Below, in pieces: positions 32,756 to 42,299 of a DNA stretch of 45,990 bases. Each line of letters starts with the position of its first letter. Position 1 is the first letter of the stretch. The stretch is from Sagittula salina (GTDB lineage: Bacteria > Pseudomonadota > Alphaproteobacteria > Rhodobacterales > Rhodobacteraceae), in assembly GCF_017813235.1 (NCBI RefSeq), contig NZ_JAGISH010000022.1:1-45990 (forward strand), given 5' to 3'. Under the pieces are notes generated by a model, which searched no databases, was not told the origin of the DNA, and saw only the letters and a program-made list of their open reading frames with translations. Made by a program: the position numbers and the translations under genes.

Positions 32756-33992
32756 AGACGACGGCTTTGCCGATCTCGGATCGCACGATTCCTTTGCGGA
32801 TGGCGCGCCCTACAACACCTTCGCCCGGATGCGGCGCGACATCCCCTGTGCCTGGTCGGACTTCGAGTACGGGCGCGGCTACTGGTCGATCAGCCGGCAC
32901 GATGACATTGTCAGGATGATCCGCGACACGGAAACGTTCACCTCCGGTCATGGCATCCGCATGGAGGATCAGACCGAGGAGGAATACCTCGCCCGCCGCA
33001 CCTTTCAGGAGGTCGACGGGGCGGCACACCGCAAGGTGCGCATGAAAGTGGCAAAGGCGTTCTCGGCCCCCGTCATTGCCGGCTTCGAGGATCAGGTGCG
33101 CACGCTCTGCGGGCCGATCCTGGATCGGGCGCTGGCCATGGGCACGTTTGATGCCACCCGAGAAATCGCACGCGAACTGCCGATGCGGATGTTGGGCCAG
33201 ATTCTCGGCACGCCAGAGGAGGACCTGCCTTGGCTGGTTGAAAAAGGCGACGCGCTGATGGCGAACGCAGACCCGGATTTCACCCAGCACGTCGTGGACC
33301 GCTTGGAGACGGACGCCTACAGGCTCATGCCCTTCAATTCGCCCGCCGGAGCGGAGCTATATGACTACGCCCGCGACCTGATGGATCGGAAGAACGCCAC
33401 AGGCGACACGAATGGCATCCTGCACATGGTCCTGCAGCCGGACGAGACCGGCGAGACAATTTCCGACAGTGAATTCCGCAACTTCTTCTGCCTGCTGGTG
33501 GCAGCGGGGAATGACACGACGCGTTATTCCATCGCGGCGGGCATTCAGGCACTGGCGCGACAGCCCGGCCTGCTGCAGGCTTTGCAGACGGGCGATCTCT
33601 GGGGCACCGCGCCCGACGAAATCGTTCGCTGGGCCTCCCCCGCCACCTATTTCCGGCGTACGGCCACCCGCGACGTGGAGGTACACGGACAACTGGTCCG
33701 CAAGGGCGACAAGGTGATCTACTGGTTCGCCTCCGCCAACCGCGACGAGGCGATGTTTCCCGATCCCTACCGGCTCGACCTCTCGCGCAGGCCCAACCGG
33801 CAGCTCGGCTGGGGCCAGGGCGGGCCGCATGTCTGTTTGGGAATGCACCTCGCGCGGCTGGAAATCCGCGTCCTGTTTCAAGAACTCGTCGCCCGCATTC
33901 GCGCCATCGAGCCCGCCGGTCCGGAGGCTTTCGTCCGCTCCAACTTTGTCGGCGGCCTCAAGCGCCTGCCCGTGACCGTCACGCCAAGCTGA
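32736..33992 (+). CDS. Cytochrome P450
   Basis: A 418-residue soluble P450 of the bacterial type. The I helix is LVAAGNDTTRYSI, the ExxR pair is in DEIVRWASP, and the haem loop is LGWGQGGPHVCLG with thiolate Cys 367. The usual Phe of the haem loop is Trp, and the loop has the 11-residue form seen in CYP125/CYP142-like proteins. It would hydroxylate or N-dealkylate the imported compound; no ferredoxin or reductase is encoded nearby, so electrons come from elsewhere. ATG 32736 has GGAGG upstream and lies inside the end of tctA. Substrate unknown. Confidence 0.93.
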   Translation: MTIWVPEDDGFADLGSHDSFADGAPYNTFARMRRDIPCAWSDFEYGRGYWSISRHDDIVRMIRDTETFTSGHGIRMEDQTEEEYLARRTFQEVDGAAHRKVRMKVAKAFSAPVIAGFEDQVRTLCGPILDRALAMGTFDATREIARELPMRMLGQILGTPEEDLPWLVEKGDALMANADPDFTQHVVDRLETDAYRLMPFNSPAGAELYDYARDLMDRKNATGDTNGILHMVLQPDETGETISDSEFRNFFCLLVAAGNDTTRYSIAAGIQALARQPGLLQALQTGDLWGTAPDEIVRWASPATYFRRTATRDVEVHGQLVRKGDKVIYWFASANRDEAMFPDPYRLDLSRRPNRQLGWGQGGPHVCLGMHLARLEIRVLFQELVARIRAIEPAGPEAFVRSNFVGGLKRLPVTVTPS

Positions 33993-34004
33993 GAACCCAT
34001 CCAT

Positions 34005-35294
34005 ATGCAAGACCGCCTCCGCGCCCTCTTCTGCGACCACCTGTCAATCTGTCGGGGCAAGTATCTGCCCGGTTCGAAAATCGGCACCGACTCCAGCCGC
34101 TTTGCCCGCGCGACATTCGCCGTGCATTACGACCGTGACCTGCTGCTCGACGCGCCCCACACGAAGGTTCGCGAGGGCGCGCCCGACATGGAGCTTCGCT
34201 GGCAGGCCGACGACATCCGCCCGGGCTGGGAGGCGGGCACGCAAGTGGTGCTGGGCGATCTGCACGACGAGGACGGTCCGCTGTCGCTTTGCCCGCGTGG
34301 CGCGCTGAAGCGCGCGGTGGCTGACTGGCAGCGCCACGGGCTGACGCCGAAACTGGGGATCGAACTAGAGGCCTTCGCGCTGCAGGGCGACCCCTCCGGA
34401 CGTTTGCGCCCCTACGATGCGCCCGGCGGCGTGGTTTACGGCACCGGACCCTTTGCCGACCCGATGCATATCAACGACGCGATCTGGCGCAAGGCAGAGG
34501 AGCTGGGCTTCCGGCTCGACATGATCACCGCCGAATACGACAGCCCGCAGTTCGAATACACGCTGACCTTCGACGACGCGTTGAAAGCGGTGGATGATAT
34601 CGTGCTGTTCCGGCAGATGGCGCGCGAAGTCGCCCTGAACCACGGTATCGTCCTGACCTTCCTTCCGAAACCGATCCCCGAGCTGGGCGGTTCCGGGATG
34701 CACATCAACCTCAGCTTCACCGACGCGCAGGGCAACAACGCGCTGGCGAACGGACCGAAGGGCGGGCCGGAGCACCTGAACGACCTGGCGCGCGGCTGCC
34801 TGTCGGGGCTTGTGAAGCACCACAAGGGGCTGGCCGGGCTGGTCGCCCCCACCGCCGGCAGTTACCTGCGACTGCAACCGGGCGCCATGTCGGGCTACTG
34901 GCAGAACTGGGGCGGCGACCATCGCGGCGTGACCACACGGATCTCCGGCGAAGGCGGGGACAAGGCGCGGCTGGAACACCGTATGGCCGATGCTTCCGCC
35001 AATCCCTACACCGCCGCCGCCGCCGTATTGCAGGCTGCGCGACTCGGGTTCGATAACGCCTACCCCCTGCCCCCGATGGAGACCGGAGACGGCTTTGACA
35101 AGACCGACGCCCGTGTCGGCACGGCCCCCACCCTGCGGCACGCGATGCGCGACCTCGCCGCGGACACGGCGCTGGCGCGAGCCGTGGGCGTGGAACTGGT
35201 GGAGCATCTGATCTTCATGAAAGAGCGCGAGTTCCGCAAGACCCGCGATCTGGAACCCAACGCGCTTCTGGATTTCTACGTGTGGTTCCTGTGA
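34005..35294 (+). CDS. Glutamine-synthetase-like gamma-glutamyl ligase
   Basis: A 429-residue member of the GS superfamily. KLGIELEAFALQ holds the first metal-binding Glu, ITAEYDSPQFEYTLTFDDAL the second Glu region, GGSGMHINLSFTDAQGNN the His of the ammonia/amine site and PTAGSYLRLQPGAMSGYWQNWGGDHRGVTTRI the ATP/glutamate Arg region. Length and divergence fit the gamma-glutamylamine ligase branch (PuuA, GmaS, AtdA1-like) rather than housekeeping GlnA (~470). It should join glutamate to an amine with ATP. It starts 12 bases after the P450 and its stop overlaps the next gene by one base. Confidence 0.82.
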   Translation: MQDRLRALFCDHLSICRGKYLPGSKIGTDSSRFARATFAVHYDRDLLLDAPHTKVREGAPDMELRWQADDIRPGWEAGTQVVLGDLHDEDGPLSLCPRGALKRAVADWQRHGLTPKLGIELEAFALQGDPSGRLRPYDAPGGVVYGTGPFADPMHINDAIWRKAEELGFRLDMITAEYDSPQFEYTLTFDDALKAVDDIVLFRQMAREVALNHGIVLTFLPKPIPELGGSGMHINLSFTDAQGNNALANGPKGGPEHLNDLARGCLSGLVKHHKGLAGLVAPTAGSYLRLQPGAMSGYWQNWGGDHRGVTTRISGEGGDKARLEHRMADASANPYTAAAAVLQAARLGFDNAYPLPPMETGDGFDKTDARVGTAPTLRHAMRDLAADTALARAVGVELVEHLIFMKEREFRKTRDLEPNALLDFYVWFL

Positions 35295-35998
35295 TGCACA
35301 TCGCCATCCTTGTCACCAACACGGATTTCAGCGCCTTCGCCAGCGCACGCCCCGACGACGGCGAAAAGTTCGCGACACTGCTTGGCACAGTACGCCCGGA
35401 CTGGCGGTTTTCACCGTTCTGGGTGTGCAAAGGAGAATTCCCGGCTGACCCGGCGCGGTTCGATGGGCTTCTGATCACCGGCAGTCCAGCCAGTGTGACC
35501 GAGGACGCGCCGTGGATGTTGCGCCTGATGGATGTGGTTCGCGCAGCCATCGCCCGCCGTCAGAAACTGTACGGCGCCTGCTTCGGCCATCAGCTGATTT
35601 CCCGGACGCTAGGCGCCGGGATCATCCGCAACCCGCAGGGCTGGGGCCATGGGCTGCTCCGCGTGCGCCGGGCCGCTCCGATGCCCTGGGCCTACGGGTC
35701 GAACTCCATTCCGGTTTACGGCTCGCATATCGAACAGGTCGCCGCCGCACCCGCCGGCACCCGCACCGTCTACACCGGTGAGGGCCTGCCCGTGGCGGGT
35801 CTGGCGATGGGCGATCACCTGTACACCCTGCAACACCATCCGGAGATGACCCACCGTTTCATCTGCGATCTCGTGGAGGAATACGCCGATGTCGTCGGCA
35901 CCGAGGTCACGGCGCGCGCCCGCGCAAGCCTGCACGAACCGGCGGACCACGGCTTTCTCGGCGAGGAAATTGCCCGCTTTTACGAGTGGGGGCGCTGA
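35294..35998 (+). CDS. Class I glutamine amidotransferase-like hydrolase
   Basis: A 234-residue stand-alone GATase. Nucleophile Cys 96 in YGACFGHQLI, oxyanion region LLITGSPASV, catalytic His and Glu in TLQHHPEMT. Next to a GS-like ligase, it probably hydrolyses gamma-glutamyl amides (like PuuD or AtdA2) rather than feeding ammonia to a synthase. ATG 35294 overlaps the ligase stop (TGATG); an upstream GTG-frame start is not needed. The next gene is overlapped in the same way. Confidence 0.85.
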   Translation: MHIAILVTNTDFSAFASARPDDGEKFATLLGTVRPDWRFSPFWVCKGEFPADPARFDGLLITGSPASVTEDAPWMLRLMDVVRAAIARRQKLYGACFGHQLISRTLGAGIIRNPQGWGHGLLRVRRAAPMPWAYGSNSIPVYGSHIEQVAAAPAGTRTVYTGEGLPVAGLAMGDHLYTLQHHPEMTHRFICDLVEEYADVVGTEVTARARASLHEPADHGFLGEEIARFYEWGR

Positions 35999-36753
35999 TG
36001 GGGACGATCACCAAGGCGCTGGACCTGCTGGACCACTTTTCAAATACGAGACCTGAGATCGGACTGGCAGAATTTGCCCGCCTAACGGGCCGCGACAAGG
36101 CAACCGTGCACCGCCACCTCACGGAATTGGCTCATAATGGCTTTCTCGAACAACACCCCGGCACCCGGGCCTACCGCCTGGGCCCGGCACTCCTGCGACT
36201 GGCGGCAGTGCGCGAGGCGTCCTTCCCCGTTCGCAAGCTGCTCCACCCCATCGTCACCGCACTCGCGGAAGCCACCGGAGAGCTGGCCCATGCCTCTCTC
36301 CTCCAGGGGGAAGCGCTGTCGCCCGTTGTGCATGCCGACCCGCATCAGCACGGCATCCACGTGCATTTCGACGAATCCGAGATGCTACCCCTGCACGCCA
36401 CCTCCTCAGGCCTTTCGGTACTGGCATTCGCCCCGGAGGCGCTGCAGGCCCGAATCCTCGCCCGCCCGCTGGCCCACCACACGGGCCAGACCATCACCGA
36501 CCCCGCCCGCCTGCGTGCGCTGCTGGCCGAGGTCCGCAAGAGTGGTGTTGCTCAATTGGAAGGGGCCTTCGATGCGGAGGTGACATCGCAGGGAACGGCG
36601 CTTTTTGGCGAAGGCGGCGTGATTGGCGCTTTGTCGGTCGCCGTGCCGTCCGTTCGGGCAACGCCGGAAAAGCTGGCCGATATCGCCACGAAACTGCGCA
36701 CAGCCGCCCGCGAAGCCTCGCGCTCGCTTGGCGGGTTGACGCAAAGGTATTGA
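35998..36753 (+). CDS. IclR-family transcriptional regulator
   Basis: A 251-residue regulator. The winged helix-turn-helix is residues 5-60 (ALDLLDHFSNTRPEIGLAEFARLTGRDKATVHRHLTELAHNGFLEQ); the effector domain follows (HPIVTALAEATGELAHASLLQGEAL to GVIGALSVAVPS). It lies inside the operon it most likely controls, overlapping the GATase stop by one base. The two 17-bp palindromes before tctC and the Tm-1-like gene fit IclR-type sites. The inducer is presumably the imported compound or a product. Confidence 0.9.
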   Translation: MGTITKALDLLDHFSNTRPEIGLAEFARLTGRDKATVHRHLTELAHNGFLEQHPGTRAYRLGPALLRLAAVREASFPVRKLLHPIVTALAEATGELAHASLLQGEALSPVVHADPHQHGIHVHFDESEMLPLHATSSGLSVLAFAPEALQARILARPLAHHTGQTITDPARLRALLAEVRKSGVAQLEGAFDAEVTSQGTALFGEGGVIGALSVAVPSVRATPEKLADIATKLRTAAREASRSLGGLTQRY

Positions 36754-36791
36754 AACAGGGACGGCTCCGCGCCCCGCATTTGAGGTTCGAC

Positions 36792-38144
36792 ATGAAAGAC
36801 GCCAATTTCCTCAAGGAAAACAACGCCCGTCACCTGTGGCACCCGATGGCTCACCCGGCGGACAGCCTCGCCAATCCGCCCGACATCATCGTCGAAGGCG
36901 ACGGCGTGGAGATCACCGATGTCGATGGCCACCGCACGGTGGATGCTGTGGGCGGGCTGTGGAACGTGAACCTCGGCTACTCCTGCGCACCGATCAAGGA
37001 CGCCATCGCCGCCCAGCTCGACCGGTTGCCCTATTATTCCCTGTTCCGGGGCACCTCGAACGACGCCGCGATCGAACTGTCGTGGTTGTTGCGTGACTTC
37101 TTTGCCCCTGACGGGCTGACACGCGCCTTCTTCACCTCCGGCGGCTCGGATTCGGTGGAGGTCGCACTGCGTCTCGCCCGCCAGTATCACAAACTGCGCG
37201 GCGAGGGTGCGCGCGTCAAATACCTCTCACTGAAAAAGGGCTACCACGGCACGCACACGCTGGGCGCCTCGGTCAACGGCAATGCCAACTTCCGTACCCA
37301 GTACGAACCGCTGATGCCCGGCTGCTTCCACATCCCGGCTCCGTTCCCCTACCGCAATCCGTTCAACGAATCCGACCCGGAGCGGTTGGCCCAGCTGTGT
37401 TTGAGCGCGCTGGAGGATGAGATTGCCTTTCAGGGTGCCGAAAGCATAGCCGCATTCATCATGGAGCCGATCCTGGGCGCGGGCGGCGTCATCCCACCTC
37501 ATGCAAGCTTCATGCCCGGGGTGCGCCAGATCTGCGACCGGCACGGCATCCTGCTGATCGCCGACGAGGTCATCACTGCCTACGGCCGCACCGGGGCCTG
37601 GTCGGGATCGCGGCTCTGGGGGGTGCAGCCGGATCTGATGAGCACGGCAAAAGCGATCACCAACGGCTACTTTCCTTTCGGCGCGGTCATGCTGTCCGAC
37701 CGGGTGGCCGAGGTTTTCGAACAGGACCGCACAGCCAAGGGCAGCATCGGTTCGGGGTACACGTATTCCGGCCACCCCGTCGGCGCCGCTGCTGCCATCG
37801 CCTGCCTGAAAGAGACCGAGCGCCTGCAGGTCAAGGACAACGCAAGCGACCGTGGCGCGCAGCTGTACGCCGGGCTTCAGGCACTGGCCGAACGGCATTC
37901 CATCATCGGCGACGTCCGCGGCGGTCACGGGCTGATGTGCGCGCTCGAACTGGTCTCTGATCACGGCTCCAGGACACCAATCGACAAGGCCACCATCACC
38001 CGCGTACACCGCGCCACTTACGAAGCGGGCACCATGGTACGCGTATCGGGCCCGAACATCATCCTGTCGCCCCCGCTGGTCCTGACGGAGGAGCATGTGA
38101 TGACGATCCTAGCCTGTCTCGACACAGGACTGGCCAGCGCCTGA
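36792..38144 (+). CDS. Class III (omega) aminotransferase
   Basis: A 450-residue PLP enzyme. HLWHPMAHPADS opening, FFTSGGSDSVEVALRLARQYH (phosphate loop), KKGYHGTHTLGAS, FIMEPILGAGGVIPP, LLIADEVITAYGRTG (Asp of PLP ring) and STAKAITNGYFPFGAV with the Schiff-base Lys 287. It resembles beta-alanine/taurine:pyruvate type transaminases. ATG 36792 has GAGG upstream; a TTG at 36750 inside the IclR gene is less likely. Last gene of the operon; an IS481 fragment follows. Confidence 0.9.
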   Translation: MKDANFLKENNARHLWHPMAHPADSLANPPDIIVEGDGVEITDVDGHRTVDAVGGLWNVNLGYSCAPIKDAIAAQLDRLPYYSLFRGTSNDAAIELSWLLRDFFAPDGLTRAFFTSGGSDSVEVALRLARQYHKLRGEGARVKYLSLKKGYHGTHTLGASVNGNANFRTQYEPLMPGCFHIPAPFPYRNPFNESDPERLAQLCLSALEDEIAFQGAESIAAFIMEPILGAGGVIPPHASFMPGVRQICDRHGILLIADEVITAYGRTGAWSGSRLWGVQPDLMSTAKAITNGYFPFGAVMLSDRVAEVFEQDRTAKGSIGSGYTYSGHPVGAAAAIACLKETERLQVKDNASDRGAQLYAGLQALAERHSIIGDVRGGHGLMCALELVSDHGSRTPIDKATITRVHRATYEAGTMVRVSGPNIILSPPLVLTEEHVMTILACLDTGLASA

Positions 38145-38268
38145 GCCTGCTGTCATTAGCCAACGATATACGGAAAGGTGATACCCCCAAGTGTAGAAAA
38201 TTTGAACTCGATCCACCAAGCTCTGGCTGGCACTTGATGCTCGCCCCCATGGAAGTAATACCCAGGCA

Positions 38269-38622
38269 GGTGTTCAGTCCCGGCATCTGGTGGATCGGAT
38301 CAAGGCTGAATCTGTCCGGCTCTGAAGTCCAGGCTTTGCAGATGTATTCGTAGGGCGTGAGCCCGCTGAGGGTCTTGAGCCTTGGGGCGAAGTTGTACGC
38401 AGCCATGAAATCCGCGAGATGTGTTCGGAGCTGATTGTGGCTGTCGTAGTGGAAGCGTTTGACGGCGGCGTCCTTGATTGTCCGGTTCATCCGCTCGACC
38501 TGGCCGTTGGTCCAGGGGTGGCTGGGCTTGGTCAGGCGGTGATCGATGCCATTCGCTTCGCAGATCATGTCGAAACGCATTTGCCGGGAACAGGCAGTGT
38601 TGCGATTTCGAGGCAGGAGCAC
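38269..38622 (-). pseudogene. IS481-family transposase fragment (C-terminal)
   Basis: About 118 residues of an IS481 transposase: PRNRNTACSRQMRFDMICEANGI, HRLTKPSHPWTNGQVERMNRTIK and YNFAPRLKTLSGLTPYEYICKAWTSEPDRF to DPIHQMPGLNT. The N-terminal half and first two catalytic acids are missing, and the usual stop after PGLNT is lost, so the frame runs on toward the aminotransferase gene. The native 5' boundary lies near 38622-38640. Confidence 0.85.
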
Positions 38623-38715
38623 TGTTCAGAACCGGAGGGATACCCGGCCAGGCTGTACCGCCCGCCTGCCGCAAATCGCAGGTGCGCCGCCGCCTCTTTC
38701 TGCTATTTCCCGGGC

Positions 38716-41229
38716 ATGGACATCACCCTCGTCACCACCGTCATCGCCTCGCTGTTCCTCGTGATCGGCGTGGCCGAACCCTTCGCCGCGCGGCTGCGGC
38801 TGCCCTATAGCGTGATCCTCGCGGTGCTGGGCACCCTGATCGGCGCCGGGGCGACATTCTTCCTGCGCACCGAGCTGACCGACGCGCTGAACCCCATCGC
38901 CGCGGCAATCCTCGGCCTGCCGATACGCTCCAACGTGTTCCTCTACGTCTTCCTGCCGACGCTGCTGTTCCAGGCCACGCTGGGCATGAACCTGCGCCGG
39001 ATGCTGGACGACTGGGTCCCGATCCTGGTGCTCGCCGTGGTGGCGGTGGTGGTCGCCACGCTCACCGTGGGCTACGCGCTCTCGTGGGTCAGCTCCCTGC
39101 CGCTGGCGGCCTGCCTGCTGATCGGCGCCATCGTCTCGACCACCGACCCCTCGGCCGTGGTCTCGATTTTCCGCTCGATCTCGGCGCCGCGGCGGCTGGC
39201 GCGGATCATCGAGGGAGAGAGCCTGCTGAACGACGCCGCTGCCATCGCGCTTTTCGGCCTGTTCATGGGCTTCGTGATGATGGGCATCCCCGACCCCGAG
39301 CTCGGCGACGCGCTGGCGCGCTTCCCCGTGCTGATCGCGGGGGGCGCGGCGACCGGATGGCTGGCGGCGCGGATCGCGGTCTGGCTGATGGCGCTGTTCC
39401 ACCGCCACGAGCTGGCGCAAAGCTCGATCTCGGTTGCGCTGCCCTACCTCGCCTACATCCTGGCCGAGCAGAGCGTCGGCGCCTCGGGGGTGATCGCGGT
39501 GGTCGCGGCGGGGCTGACAATGAACCTGGCCGCCCCCGGCCGTCTGCCACCGCAGGCCTGGGCTAACCTGCGCGAACTCTGGGGCGTTCTGGCGCACTGG
39601 GCCGGCGCGCTGATCTTCATCCTCGCCGCGCTGCTGATCCCGCGCCTGCTGGAATCGGTACGCCTCACCGACTTTCTCTTGATCGGCGTCGTCGTGCTGG
39701 CTGCCGTGGTGGCGCGCAGCGCGGTGCTCTTCGGCCTCCTGCCCCTGCTGACCCGGCTGAAGCTCTCGCCCCCGGTCGAACGCCCCTACCGTGCCGCGAT
39801 CCTCTGGGGCGGGCTGCGCGGCGCGGTCACCCTTGCGCTGGCCCTCGCCGTGACAGAGAGCGTACGGGTGCCGGACGACGTGCAGCGCCTGGTCGGCATC
39901 CTCGCCACCGGCTTCACCCTGTTCACCCTGCTGGTCCAAGGTACCACGCTACGCTGGATGATCGGCCGGCTCGGGCTCGACCGCCTGTCGGCGATCGACG
40001 AGGCGCTCTCGCGCCAGGTCGTCGCGGTGGCGCTGCAGACCGTGCGCGAGGACGTCGCCCGCACCACCGAGAACTACGAGCTGGAGCACGATACTGTGCG
40101 CTCCGAGGCCAAGCGTTTTGGCGAACGGCTGGAGGCGGCGGTGCGGCTCGCCGAGGAAAGCACCGACATCCTCGACCGCGACCGTATCGCGCTGGGGCTG
40201 ATCGCGCTGGCGGGCCACGAGCGCGACAGCATCCTCGCCCGGGTCCGCGAGGGCACGATCTCGGCGCGCATGGCCGACCTCGTGATCTCCGACGCCGACC
40301 GGCTGATCGAGGGCGCCCGCACCCAGGGCCGCAGCGGCTACCAGCGAGCCGCGCGACGCAGCGTCGTATACGGTCGCGCCTTCCGCGCCGCGGGGCTGCT
40401 GCACGGCCGGCTGGGAATCTCGGGACCGCTGGCCTCGATGACCGCCGACCGCTTCGAACTGCTGCTGTCGCAGCGCCTGATCCTGCGCGATCTCGGCACC
40501 TTCATCGACGGCCGCATCCGGCGCATCCACGGCCGACGGGTGGCGGAGTTGCTGCACGAGCTCTTGGCACGCCGCATCGAGGCGGTGGAGACCGCGCTCC
40601 AAGGCTTGCGGCTGCAGTACCCGGGCTACGCCGAGGAGCTGGAGCGCCGCTTCATCCGCCGCACCGCCCTGCGGCTGGAGGAGCGCGAGTACATCGCCAT
40701 GCGCGAGGACGGGCTGATCGGCGCCGAGGTCTACACCACGCTGGTGCAGGACCTCGCCACTCGCCGGCAGGCCGCCGAGGGCCGGCCGCGGCTCGACCTC
40801 GCGGTGCAGCGCACCGCCTTCGTGCGGCAGTTCGCGCTGTTCGCCGATCTCGACGGGCCGGTGGCCAGGCGGCTGGGCCGCGCGCTGGCCACCCGCTACG
40901 TCGACCCCGGCGAGGTGGTAATGCGCGCCGACAGCCCCGCGCGCAGCGTCTTCTTCATCGCCTCGGGTGCGCTCGAGCTGGAGAGCGCCGGTCAGAAGTG
41001 GCGCCTGGGCCGCGGCGAGATGTTCGGCCAGATGGCGATCCTGACCAACCGCGCCCGCCGCGCCGACGTGCGGGCCATCGCGCCGACCACGCTGCTGGTG
41101 CTGGACGAGGATCGCTTCCGCCGCCTGCTCAAGCGCAGCCGCGCCTTGCGCGAAGCGGTCCGCTCAAGCGCCGAGAAACGCGGCATCGATGCCGCCGACC
41201 TGCTGCCACGCGAAGCCGGGAGCGGGTGA
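38716..41229 (+). CDS. CPA1-type Na+/H+ antiporter with C-terminal cyclic-nucleotide-binding domain
   Basis: An 837-residue inner-membrane protein. Residues 1-430 are a CPA1/NhaP-like exchanger with about twelve helices; STTDPSAVV (about 138-146) and EGESLLNDAAAIALF (about 168-182) are the ion-site motifs. Residues ~440-690 form a helix-rich cytosolic linker. Residues ~700-815 are a cNMP-binding fold (LFADLDGPVARRLGRALATRYVDPGEVVMRADSPARSVFFIASGALEL, GRGEMFGQMAILTNRARRADVRAIAPTTLLVLDEDRF). It likely exchanges Na+ or K+ for H+ under nucleotide or voltage control. ATG 38716 starts right at the first helix. It stands between IS481 and IS110 debris; the gene is intact and very G+C-rich, which suggests recent arrival. 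Confidence 0.9.
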   Translation: MDITLVTTVIASLFLVIGVAEPFAARLRLPYSVILAVLGTLIGAGATFFLRTELTDALNPIAAAILGLPIRSNVFLYVFLPTLLFQATLGMNLRRMLDDWVPILVLAVVAVVVATLTVGYALSWVSSLPLAACLLIGAIVSTTDPSAVVSIFRSISAPRRLARIIEGESLLNDAAAIALFGLFMGFVMMGIPDPELGDALARFPVLIAGGAATGWLAARIAVWLMALFHRHELAQSSISVALPYLAYILAEQSVGASGVIAVVAAGLTMNLAAPGRLPPQAWANLRELWGVLAHWAGALIFILAALLIPRLLESVRLTDFLLIGVVVLAAVVARSAVLFGLLPLLTRLKLSPPVERPYRAAILWGGLRGAVTLALALAVTESVRVPDDVQRLVGILATGFTLFTLLVQGTTLRWMIGRLGLDRLSAIDEALSRQVVAVALQTVREDVARTTENYELEHDTVRSEAKRFGERLEAAVRLAEESTDILDRDRIALGLIALAGHERDSILARVREGTISARMADLVISDADRLIEGARTQGRSGYQRAARRSVVYGRAFRAAGLLHGRLGISGPLASMTADRFELLLSQRLILRDLGTFIDGRIRRIHGRRVAELLHELLARRIEAVETALQGLRLQYPGYAEELERRFIRRTALRLEEREYIAMREDGLIGAEVYTTLVQDLATRRQAAEGRPRLDLAVQRTAFVRQFALFADLDGPVARRLGRALATRYVDPGEVVMRADSPARSVFFIASGALELESAGQKWRLGRGEMFGQMAILTNRARRADVRAIAPTTLLVLDEDRFRRLLKRSRALREAVRSSAEKRGIDAADLLPREAGSG

Positions 41230-41549
41230 GCCAGCCATCGCGTTCGGATCCGGCCGGCTGCGACCCAAGGGGGGCACCTGCGCGCTACCTCTCGGATACC
41301 ACTCCACAACCCAACCACGCCGTAGGCGCGGCTATTGCGTGCTGCATACCAGGCTGAAAGCTCCCCCCGCGCTCGCGCTGAATCCCGGCACCGTCCCGGC
41401 TGGTTTTGACGGGTCGCGCCGCACCAGGCCCAATGGCGACCAGCCGAACGACCCTGGGACCACAACATTGGGGCCTATCGGAGGCTCTGACGATGTGACC
41501 GCCCCTGGACGGCGTCAATGTGCCAAGGTGGGTCCGGACAGTGTTTTAC

Positions 41550-42030
41550 CCGCCGAAGCCGTTGGCAGGCTGAAAGTACGGGCTGAGGCCCTCACCCATC
41601 TGCAGGCAGAGATCAGCAGGCTCGACTGGCGCGCCACAGAGAACGAGGTTGCACCGCAGGTGACGACAGTGCCCGGCATCGGTGCCCTGATCGCCACGGC
41701 CATCGCCGCCATAGCCCCGCCACCGGAGACATTCCGGAAGGCGCGCGGCTTCGCAGCTTGGCTCGGCCTCCCGCCGCGACGGCATTCCAGGGGCGGCAAA
41801 CAGAGGCTCGGGGCCACGACCAAGATGGGCGAGCGATCCCTCGGACGGCTTCTGACCATCGGGGCCAACAGCGTTATCATCAAGTGGCATGTCCATGCCG
41901 CGGCCCAACCCGGCACTTGGCTGGGAGCGATGCTGACGCGGAAGCCACCGTTGTTGGTGCGGGTCGCCCTGGCGAACAAGATGGTGCGGATCGTCTGGAT
42001 CCTGATAGCTGGGCGGTGTCTACCAGTCTC
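41550..42030 (+). pseudogene. IS110-family transposase fragment (C-terminal)
   Basis: The transposase_20 part of an IS110 transposase: VTTVPGIGALIATAIAAIAPPPETF, RGFAAWLGLPPRRHSRGGKQRLGATTKMGERSLGRLLTIGANSVI and LVRVALANKMVRIVWILIAG. The N-terminal DEDD domain is absent; the 5' edge is only approximate. The following ~270 bases up to about 42299 read like the 3' non-coding end of such an element and run into the broken thiolase gene. The 41230-41549 stretch before it holds no gene I can recognise. Confidence 0.82.
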
Positions 42031-42299
42031 CGGCCACGGCAGCGTAAGCCAGTCGTCGGTCGCGAGAAGGTCGGAGCGGAAGAGGGCAAGGAGCAGTCTG
42101 GCGAAACGCTCGTGAGACGGGGTCGGGAGAACCAGGGTGCGACAGAGTGCCTTCGAACACACGGCTTTGATCTGGACCCGACCTTCGAAAACCATACGGG
42201 CCCGCCGCGTGCAAAGAGCCGCAACAGAAGCCGGACACATGTCAGAACCCAGCGATTTTCCAGAACCAACTCCGTAAAATCCCTCTTGCGCATGGCGCG

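Noticed and set aside
38626..39939. Minus-strand 437-codon frame opposite the antiporter
   Set aside because: Low-complexity Gln/Arg/Asp/His-rich translation, typical of the complement of a membrane-protein gene.
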